This document shows, piece after piece, positions 58,029-64,000 of a stretch of 64,000 nucleotides of DNA. Source of the DNA: CAZCSK01 sp964501265 (lineage in GTDB: Bacteria > Actinomycetota > CADDZG01 > JAHWKV01); NCBI GenBank assembly GCA_964501265.1, contig CAZCSK010000007.1, positions 7,880-71,879 on the forward strand, written 5' to 3'. The position numbers and the translations under genes are program-made. Positions within the stretch are counted from its first letter, which is position 1; every line of letters begins with the position of its first letter. The notes under the pieces were generated by a model, which searched no databases, was not told where the DNA came from, and was given only the letters and a program-made list of their open reading frames with translations.

Positions 58029-58867
58029 AGAAGCGCGCTCCGGCGAAGATCAACCTCTTCTTGAAGGTGATGGGGGTCCGGCCGGACGGCTATCACGAAG
58101 TTTCAACGATTATGCAGGCCATCGATCTTTACGATGAGGTCGAAGTTTGGGCCGCCACCCTAACCAAGGTGACATTCAACTCGGCGTTTGGTGAGCCCAC
58201 TCGTCCAGACCTTGTGGAAAGAGCGATCGAGGCTATGCGAGCGCGGCTAAAAACGTCCTCGGCGTTTGAGGCCCATGTCCTCAAGGCGATCCCGATGGGT
58301 TCCGGTCTCGGCGGGGGAAGTTCAGATGCGGCCGCCGCTATTGCAGCCGTGAATGAGTTAACCGGCGACCGTTTGACCGCTCCCGAACTTACCGAGGTCG
58401 CTATCGGGATCGGGGCCGATGTTGCATTCTTTCTGGACTGCGGCACCGTGATGGCCCGCGGCAGAGGCGATGTAATCGAGCCGCTCTTGTGCCCGCAGAC
58501 CCTGTGGTGGGTGATCGCGATGTCGGACGATGGACTAAAAACGGACGAAGTTTACCGGCGCTACGACGAGATGGAGGCTGCTTCGACCCCAGAGACACCG
58601 GAGAAACTCGTGGGCGCGCTTGCGGCTGGCGACGTCGACGCAATCGCGCCGTGTCTGCACAACGACCTTGAGGTAGCGGCGTTTGACCTTCGTCCAGAGC
58701 TGGCCGACCTCAAGAGCGATCTAGTTGCCCTGGGTGCATTGGGGGCAGTGATGTCGGGCAGCGGAGCCGCAATCGCCGCCCTGTGCGCCGGGGCCGAGGC
58801 CGCCGACTCTTTTGCCGCTCGACTTGAGGGCACGGTCGGCTTTGTTCGAGTCGCAAGGAGCTCGTAA
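58025..58867 (+). CDS. ispE: 4-diphosphocytidyl-2-C-methyl-D-erythritol kinase
   Basis: A 280-residue GHMP kinase of the MEP isoprenoid pathway. Motifs: APAKINLFLKVMGVRPDGYH, IPMGSGLGGGSSDAAAAIAA (phosphate loop), and GAVMSGSGAAIAAL near the end. It is coupled to rsmA (ATGA), the usual actinobacterial order. It indicates that isoprenoid precursors come from the MEP route. Confidence 0.94.
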   Translation: MKKRAPAKINLFLKVMGVRPDGYHEVSTIMQAIDLYDEVEVWAATLTKVTFNSAFGEPTRPDLVERAIEAMRARLKTSSAFEAHVLKAIPMGSGLGGGSSDAAAAIAAVNELTGDRLTAPELTEVAIGIGADVAFFLDCGTVMARGRGDVIEPLLCPQTLWWVIAMSDDGLKTDEVYRRYDEMEAASTPETPEKLVGALAAGDVDAIAPCLHNDLEVAAFDLRPELADLKSDLVALGALGAVMSGSGAAIAALCAGAEAADSFAARLEGTVGFVRVARSS

Positions 58868-58902
58868 ATCCCCGGTGTGGCAAAGTAGGTAGAGCTAACT
58901 GA

Positions 58903-58974
58903 TCCGGGGTCGTCCAATTGGCAAGACGCTTGGTTTTGGTCCAAGTAATTGGGGTTCAAGTCCCTGCCCCGGAG
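58903..58974 (+). tRNA. tRNA-Gln (anticodon TTG)
   Basis: A 72-base cloverleaf: acceptor TCCGGGG pairs with CCCCGGA, anticodon arm CTTGG-TTTTGGT-CCAAG (anticodon TTG), T-arm GGGGTTCAAGTCCCT-like. CCA not encoded. Located between ispE and glmU, as in other actinobacteria. Confidence 0.94.
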
Positions 58975-58992
58975 CGTGTTTAAGGAGCAGGA

Positions 58993-60369
58993 TTGAATGA
59001 GCTGGCCGCGATCCTCCTCGCGGCCGGACAGGGCAAGCGATTCAAGTCACCTACCCCCAAAGTTCTCCATCGCGCCGCCGGCCGTCCGCTGATTTATTAC
59101 GCTCTGAGCGCGCTCGATGAGCTGGAGCATCTTTCAAGAGTATTAGTGGTCGTGGGACGCGAACGCGACGAGGTTGCCAGTGTGGTTCTCGGGATTCGAC
59201 CCGACGCCATCATTGTCGATCAGACGGAACTTCTGGGAACTGGCGACGCAGTTCGGCGTTGCCGGGAGGCACTCGGCGACTACGTTGGCGCAGTCATCGT
59301 CGTTCCTGGGGACGGGCCATTGGTCCGAGCGTCAACCCTGTGCTCCCTTGCGCAGCAGCATGCAAAAACCGAAGCGGCGGTCACGCTTCTGACGGCACGT
59401 TTGGCCGACCCGAGGGGTTACGGAAGGATCATCAAAGACTCATCAGGAGCCCTCGTGGGCATAGTGGAGGAGGCCGATCTCTCGCCAACGGAGCGAGGCG
59501 TCGACGAAGTCTCATCCGGGATCTGGTGTTTCGAGAAGGTAGCGCTCTTCGAGGCTCTGACAAAGATCACGAATGAAAATGCCCAAGGGGAGTACTACCT
59601 GCCGGATGCGGCTTTGGTAATCGCAAGGCTGGGAGGTGATACTTACACCATGACCGCAGACGATGCGTCTGAAATCATGGGCGTAAACGACCGCGCACAA
59701 CTTGCCGCGGCCGATCGAGAACTACGCAAGCGGTATATGGAAGTACTGGCGGCAGCAGGAGTCACGATTGTCGATCCCAACGCGACTTACATCGATATTG
59801 GAGTTGAGGTGGGCGTCGACACCACGATCCATCCGATGACTTTTCTTGAGGGATCTACCCGCGTCGGGAAGGGGTGTTCGATCGGCCCGTCTACTCGGAT
59901 CATCGATTCGATTGTCGAAGACGAAGCGGACGTTACATTCTCGGTCGTAAGGGGGGCGCACGTCGGGCCGTCGGCGACGGTTGGGCCCTACGCATCTCTT
60001 CGCCCAGGAACCCGGTTAGGCCCCCACGCGAAGGCCGGAACCTTTGTGGAGATCAAGGGGTCGGTCGTCGGCGAGGGCTCCAAGGTGCCGCACCTTTCTT
60101 ATATCGGGGACGCGGAGATCGGCCGGGATGTTAATTTAGGCGCAGGAACAATCACAGGGAACTATGACTCCGAATCGAAAGCGAAGGCCACGACTCGAAT
60201 TGAAGACGGCGCTTTCACTGGATCGGACACTGTGCTCGTGGCTCCGGTGAGAATGGGAAAGGGCTCGGGCACAGGAGCTGGATCGGTTGTCACGAAGGAT
60301 GTCGAGGATGGTCAGATTGTCGTCGGGGTTCCGGCGAAGCCGATGAGAAAACGAAAGATGAAGGGATAG
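58993..60369 (+). CDS. glmU: Bifunctional GlmU (GlcNAc-1-P uridyltransferase / GlcN-1-P acetyltransferase)
   Basis: A 458-residue enzyme that makes UDP-GlcNAc for cell-wall synthesis. The N-terminal uridyltransferase domain has LLAAGQGKRFKSPTPKVLHR and VPGDGPLVRAS; the C-terminal half is a left-handed beta-helix of hexapeptide repeats with LRPGTRLGPHAKAGTFVEIK and DVNLGAGTITGNYD. The start is TTG 58993 with TAAGGAG seven bases before. prs follows after three bases. Confidence 0.95.
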   Translation: MNELAAILLAAGQGKRFKSPTPKVLHRAAGRPLIYYALSALDELEHLSRVLVVVGRERDEVASVVLGIRPDAIIVDQTELLGTGDAVRRCREALGDYVGAVIVVPGDGPLVRASTLCSLAQQHAKTEAAVTLLTARLADPRGYGRIIKDSSGALVGIVEEADLSPTERGVDEVSSGIWCFEKVALFEALTKITNENAQGEYYLPDAALVIARLGGDTYTMTADDASEIMGVNDRAQLAAADRELRKRYMEVLAAAGVTIVDPNATYIDIGVEVGVDTTIHPMTFLEGSTRVGKGCSIGPSTRIIDSIVEDEADVTFSVVRGAHVGPSATVGPYASLRPGTRLGPHAKAGTFVEIKGSVVGEGSKVPHLSYIGDAEIGRDVNLGAGTITGNYDSESKAKATTRIEDGAFTGSDTVLVAPVRMGKGSGTGAGSVVTKDVEDGQIVVGVPAKPMRKRKMKG

Positions 60370-60372
60370 GTC

Positions 60373-61380
60373 GTGGAGGTCAACGTTCGAAAACGGGCCA
60401 TGCTCTTCTCGGGGACATCCAACCCCGAACTTGCCGAGGAGATCGCCACTCAACTTGGCATGCGGCTTGGAGGAGTCGAAATACAGCGTTTCGGCGATGG
60501 CGAGGTTCTAGCGCGCTTCAACGAATCGGTCCGGGGGGCGGACGCATTCGTTATCCAGAGCCACAGTTCTCCCGTCAACGACATGATCATGGAGCAGATG
60601 GTCATGATCGACGCGCTGAAAAGAGCGAGCGCAAAGCGAATCAATGCAGTGATTCCGTACTTGGCTTATTCGCGGCAGGACCGAAAGGCATTAGCCCGCG
60701 AGCCGATTTCGGCAAGGCTTGTCATGGACATGCTCAGCTCCGCCGGCGCCGACCGAGTCTTATGCGTCGATCTTCATTCAGGTCAGATTCAGGGGTTCTT
60801 CAATGGGCCCGTCGATCATCTGACTGCTCTACCGGTCCTCTCCCAGTACGTTGAGGAGAAATATCCCGACAACCTAGTGGTGGTGGCGCTTGATGTGGGC
60901 GCGGCCGCTCGCGCGGCCAAGTTTGCAAAGCATCTGCATGCCCCCATCGCTTTGATGACCAAGAGCCGCAGGGCAGACGTGCCCAATGTTTCCAAGCCAA
61001 CCGGTCTTGTGGGCGATGTCTCTGGACGTAGATGCTTGGTCGTTGAGGACATGATCGATACCGGCGGATCGTTGGTTCATGGTGTTGAAGAGCTGATGTC
61101 GCATGGCGCCGTAGAGGTGATTGCGGTCGCCTCTCACGGTCTGTTTTCAGAGCCCGCCATTGACCGAATTAAGAATTCGTCTCTGACAGAAGTAGTCGTC
61201 ACAAACTCGCTTCCCCTCCCTTCCGAGAAACGAATCGACAAGATCACCGTTCTGTCGATCGCCCCGATATTGGCCTCCACGATCAAAGCGGTTTTCGAGG
61301 ACGAGTCGGTCTCGGAGATCTTTCAGGGGGAGCACTTGGAGGCAATCCCTCCCGAGCGGGAGTTGCCGGAGGACGAGTAA
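60373..61380 (+). CDS. prs: Ribose-phosphate pyrophosphokinase
   Basis: A 335-residue enzyme that makes PRPP from ribose-5-phosphate and ATP. Signature segments: FSGTSNPELAEEIA, PYLAYSRQDRKALAREPISA, CVDLHSGQIQGFFNGPVDHL (ATP and metal site) and VVEDMIDTGGSLVHG (PRPP loop). Start GTG 60373, three bases after glmU. Confidence 0.95.
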   Translation: MEVNVRKRAMLFSGTSNPELAEEIATQLGMRLGGVEIQRFGDGEVLARFNESVRGADAFVIQSHSSPVNDMIMEQMVMIDALKRASAKRINAVIPYLAYSRQDRKALAREPISARLVMDMLSSAGADRVLCVDLHSGQIQGFFNGPVDHLTALPVLSQYVEEKYPDNLVVVALDVGAAARAAKFAKHLHAPIALMTKSRRADVPNVSKPTGLVGDVSGRRCLVVEDMIDTGGSLVHGVEELMSHGAVEVIAVASHGLFSEPAIDRIKNSSLTEVVVTNSLPLPSEKRIDKITVLSIAPILASTIKAVFEDESVSEIFQGEHLEAIPPERELPEDE

Positions 61381-61392
61381 GCCCTTAGGGCC

Positions 61393-61398
61393 TATACT
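61393..61398 (+). promoter_or_regulatory. Possible -10 box close to the rplY start
   Basis: TATACT lies 11 bases before the ATG of rplY in the 29-base gap after prs, and there is no Shine-Dalgarno. This would fit a leaderless or nearly leaderless transcript, common in actinobacteria. No good -35 box is seen. Confidence 0.3.
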
Positions 61399-61409
61399 TT
61401 GCAATTCCC

Positions 61410-62075
61410 ATGGAAGTCACCTTAAAGGCAAAAGCGCGCTCGGAGGTGGGCAAAGGCCCCGCTCGGCGAGCGCGCGCGGCCGGACGGCTACCTGCCGTGC
61501 TATACGGTGCCTCGGTCGAGCCCACTGCTCTGATGGTCGATCTCAAGGAGATGTCTCAGGCGCTCCACACCGAGGCCGGCTCAAACGTTCTAATTAATCT
61601 CGAACTCGACTCCAATCAGTACTTGACGGTGCCGCGCGAGATTCAGAGACATCCCGTTCGCGGGACGCTGCTGCATGTGGACTTTCTCTCCGTCGCCCGT
61701 GACGTTCAGATCAGCGCCGAAGTGCCCGTGTTCGTGACCGGGGAATCGCATGGTGTCAAAGAAGGCGGCCAGATTGATCAGCACATTCACGAACTCAAGA
61801 TCGAGGCATTGCCTTCAGACATTCCTGGGTCGATCGAAGTGGACATTACCGAACTCGGTATAGGACAGAGCCTGAAAGTCAGCGACCTAACGCTGCCTCA
61901 GGGCGTAACCGTGCTCAACGACCCCGACGACGTTGTTATCGGAGTGATAGAGCCTCAAGTTTTGGAACTCGAGGAAGAGGCGCCTGCCGCCGAGGAGGTC
62001 GAGGGCGAGGTTCCCGCCGAGGGCGAAGAGGCTGCGGCTCCCGCCGAGGGCGAGCCTGCCCCTCCTCCCCAGTAG
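61410..62075 (+). CDS. rplY: Ribosomal protein bL25 (CTC form)
   Basis: A 221-residue long-form L25 that binds 5S rRNA. The N-terminal domain (EVGKGPARRARAAGRLPAVL, residues about 10-29) is the RNA-binding part; the C-terminal TL5-like domain contains VPREIQRHPVRGTLLHVDFL. The last 45 residues are an acidic Glu/Ala/Pro tail. Usual place in the prs-rplY-pth order. Confidence 0.94.
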   Translation: MEVTLKAKARSEVGKGPARRARAAGRLPAVLYGASVEPTALMVDLKEMSQALHTEAGSNVLINLELDSNQYLTVPREIQRHPVRGTLLHVDFLSVARDVQISAEVPVFVTGESHGVKEGGQIDQHIHELKIEALPSDIPGSIEVDITELGIGQSLKVSDLTLPQGVTVLNDPDDVVIGVIEPQVLELEEEAPAAEEVEGEVPAEGEEAAAPAEGEPAPPPQ

Positions 62076-62078
62076 CAG

Positions 62079-62630
62079 ATGGGCCTGGATTCGGGCCCCG
62101 TTTGGTTAGTGGCAGGACTCGGCAACCCTGGGGAGCGATACGCCAAAACCAGACACAATGCTGGGGCCCGAGCTGTAAGGCGTTTGGCGGCAAACCTCGA
62201 ACTCAATTTGCGGCCAGCAAAATCAAAGGCCCTTGTTGCGAAAAGCGTGGTGGACGGTGTGCAGCTTGTGCTTTCTTGCCCGCTGAGCTTCATGAACGAG
62301 AGTGGCCGTCCAGTCGCCGCCCTTCTGAAGTATTTCGAAGTGGATTCTGAAAACTTGATCGTCGTTCACGACGACATCGATCTTATTACGGCCGATCTTC
62401 GAGTTAAGTTCGGTGGCGGGAGCGCGGGCAATCATGGAGTCGACTCGATCGTGGAGGTTTTGGGGACAAAGGATTTCCACCGTGTCCGGATTGGCGTGGG
62501 CCGCCCCTCCTCGCCGAGGGTGGATCCAGCGGATTACGTTCTTGAACCGATGAGCAAAAAATCCTTAGAAGAGCTGGCGGACGTTGAAGAGCGCGCGGCT
62601 GAAGCCGTCCTCTCAATCGTCCTCCAATAG
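62079..62630 (+). CDS. pth: Peptidyl-tRNA hydrolase
   Basis: A 183-residue enzyme that frees tRNA from stalled peptidyl-tRNA. Motifs: VAGLGNPGERYAKTRHNAGA (with the catalytic His), LSCPLSFMNESGRPVAALLK, VVHDDIDL and GGGSAGNHGVDSIVEVLGTK. It follows rplY by 3 bases. Normal length. Confidence 0.95.
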   Translation: MGLDSGPVWLVAGLGNPGERYAKTRHNAGARAVRRLAANLELNLRPAKSKALVAKSVVDGVQLVLSCPLSFMNESGRPVAALLKYFEVDSENLIVVHDDIDLITADLRVKFGGGSAGNHGVDSIVEVLGTKDFHRVRIGVGRPSSPRVDPADYVLEPMSKKSLEELADVEERAAEAVLSIVLQ

Positions 62631-62647
62631 CAACCCCGGGGGCGGGT

Positions 62648-64000
62648 GTGGGGGCGAAATTGGTAATTTCTTCAGATAGCGCCCCCTTGGGGGGGCTTCT
62701 GGAGGTTTGGGATCGAACCGATCTTCTGGAGCAGATCCTCGCCGAGGGCGTCGGGGCCGTTCCCGAGCCGGTTCGGAGCTTCACCGTCGCGGGTCTTGCC
62801 CGTCGTGCTTCCCCTCTTCTGGTCGTTCTTCCTCGAAGCCGGGACGCCGAGGCGTTCACGCAAGCCCTTAATGTCTGGATGGCACCTGAAGACGCTGTGC
62901 TATTTCCAGCGTGGGAAGTCTTGCCGGGAGAAGCGATGTCTCCGACTTTGGAGACTATGGGCAGGCGAATCAAAGTGCTCAGGGACCTGGTGGGCGGGGG
63001 CCCCGGGAGTCCAAAGGTCGTGGTTACCTCGGTTCGGGCGTTTCTCCAGAAGGCCGCCGAACCCGCGGATCAGTCGATCAGATTGGCGCCTGGCACTGCG
63101 GTGTCCATCGCCCAGCTTGCCGAAGAGTTGGTGGCCTTTGGATACGAACGCAACTATCTGGTGGAAAGGCCCGGCGAGTTTTCTGTCCGTGGGGGCATTG
63201 TCGATATCTTCCCGGCCGACCACTCCACCCCCCTAAGAGCGGACTTCTTTGGCGACGAGATCACCGAACTCAAAACGTTCTCGGTATCGAGTCAGCGCAG
63301 TCGTGATGACGTGGCACAAGCAGAGTTGCTTCCGTGTCGGGAACTCCGACCCACCGACCCAGTGCGCGCGAAGGCAGCCGAACTGTCCTTGGAAACACAA
63401 GATTCAGCGCGCCGTTCGGACTTGTCGAGAATTTCAGAAGGTCTTGCCTTTGAAGGCATGGAGGCGTATCTGGGGTTGCTGGAGCCGGACCTAAAGCCCC
63501 TAACGGATTTTCTTCCTCCCGGGGGCCGTGTCGTCTTATGCGATCCCAAACAATGCCGGGACCGGGCTGGAGAGTTTCTAGAACAAGCCGTCCATTGGGG
63601 TGGTGATCAGTCCAGTTCTCTATTCGGAGATTTCGAAGAGGCAGTCGCTGCGGCTGAATGCATCGAACTCACTTCGTTTGCGATGGGTGACGAAGGCCCT
63701 TCCGTCGACGTGAAGGGATGGGACGAATACTTGGGTCACCTCGATCTCCTAACTACCGAGATTCGCGGCCTCATGAAAGAGGGTGTAACCATTGTCGTTG
63801 CAGCCGGGGCGGGGGCCGAGCGCGCCCGGCAAGTCCTCGCTGAAGGCGGACTTGGGTTGCCGATGCAGGCTCCCCGTCTGGGCGCCGGCGTCCTAAGCCA
63901 AGTCTCGGTGACAACAGGATTTGCATTGACCCTTGACGGAACTCCGGCGCTCGCAGTGATCGGCGAGTCCGATCTTTTCGGAAGGCGCCGACCGGTCCGC
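62648..64000 (+). CDS. mfd: Transcription-repair coupling factor, N-terminal part
   Basis: The gene runs off the right edge; 451 codons are visible. They cover the UvrB-homology module that binds UvrA: FPAWEVLPGEAMSPTLETMG near residue 83-103, GYERNYLVERPGEFSVRGGI and VDIFPADHSTPLRADFFGDE near 165-205. The ATP-motor half lies outside the window. The start is taken as GTG 62648; TTG 62660 or TTG 62687 are possible. Two alternative hairpins overlap this start region. Usual position after pth. Confidence 0.9.
   Translation, partial: MGAKLVISSDSAPLGGLLEVWDRTDLLEQILAEGVGAVPEPVRSFTVAGLARRASPLLVVLPRSRDAEAFTQALNVWMAPEDAVLFPAWEVLPGEAMSPTLETMGRRIKVLRDLVGGGPGSPKVVVTSVRAFLQKAAEPADQSIRLAPGTAVSIAQLAEELVAFGYERNYLVERPGEFSVRGGIVDIFPADHSTPLRADFFGDEITELKTFSVSSQRSRDDVAQAELLPCRELRPTDPVRAKAAELSLETQDSARRSDLSRISEGLAFEGMEAYLGLLEPDLKPLTDFLPPGGRVVLCDPKQCRDRAGEFLEQAVHWGGDQSSSLFGDFEEAVAAAECIELTSFAMGDEGPSVDVKGWDEYLGHLDLLTTEIRGLMKEGVTIVVAAGAGAERARQVLAEGGLGLPMQAPRLGAGVLSQVSVTTGFALTLDGTPALAVIGESDLFGRRRPVR

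Noticed and set aside
58868..58902. Second tRNA-like piece before tRNA-Gln (CCCCGG ... GTAGGTAGAGC)
   Set aside because: It lacks a full cloverleaf; the CCCCGG simply complements the tRNA acceptor strand. It may affect folding but is not a gene.
1..64000. CRISPR arrays, insertion sequences and prophage genes
   Set aside because: No regularly spaced repeats, transposase, integrase or phage structural genes were found.

Overview
The window reads as one 64 kb piece of an actinobacterial (Actinomycetota) chromosome, probably from an uncultured lineage and assembled as a scaffold. The support is gene order and content: the right end has the classic actinobacterial run metG-tatD-(G5 cell-wall protein)-rsmA-ispE-tRNA-Gln-glmU-prs-rplY-pth-mfd. 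There is also an InhA-like FabI, a PPOX/F420-type flavin protein, an AbrB protein beside metG, a moaC-mog pair and many GTG/TTG starts. Genes are very tightly packed, and several convergent pairs share their stop codons. A run of 100 N at 34717-34816 is an assembly artefact: the same 55 bases lie on both sides of it.

Left part (1-25.9 kb). An acyltransferase-3 fragment is followed by two tandem secreted or anchored binding-protein-like paralogues (805-4324) and a decayed nucleotidyltransferase gene. Three very large signalling ATPases with N-terminal class III cyclase domains follow (4919-7675, 18203-20902, 21939-25664). Only the third keeps the usual catalytic residues and carries a LuxR-type DNA-binding C-terminus. 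Between them lies a complete FAS-II operon on the minus strand: ECF sigma factor, fabD, a biotinyl-like protein without its lysine, fabH, fabG, acpP, fabF, acpS, fabI, and then a GMC alcohol oxidase. A TetR regulator is divergent from its head.

Middle part (25.9-41.9 kb). This is the most unusual region. It holds a protein made of two universal-stress domains plus a Rieske domain (26027-27049), a DUF2231 membrane protein, a free Rieske protein, a DUF2269-like membrane protein, and a 770-residue fusion of two Usp domains, a Rieske domain and an FAD/NAD(P)H reductase (31373-33685). The first fusion and the DUF2231 gene converge. Both are preceded by copies of the same hairpin, with one compensatory base-pair change, and of the same 26-base box. 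Further right are a tRNA-Arg, a DUF1778/GNAT toxin-antitoxin pair with a readable promoter and repeated operator half-sites, two gene remnants cut at a common junction, two tandem J-domain/leucine-rich-repeat proteins, uppP, an orphan cpaB and a zinc-ribbon protein.

Right part (41.9-64 kb). This is mostly housekeeping: a GAF-GGDEF diguanylate cyclase, galU, moaC, mog, pepA with three small downstream genes, tRNA-Ala, a lipoprotein, a PMT-family mannosyltransferase, DUF192, rsmI, abrB, metG, tatD, pheA, a G5/RlpA-like wall protein behind a structured-looking leader, and the rsmA-to-mfd run. The strongest lead for an undescribed system is the Usp-Rieske redox module at 25.9-33.7 kb with its shared leader element. 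Secondary leads are the J-domain/LRR pair, the lysine-less biotinyl protein and the sigma factor translationally coupled to fabD.
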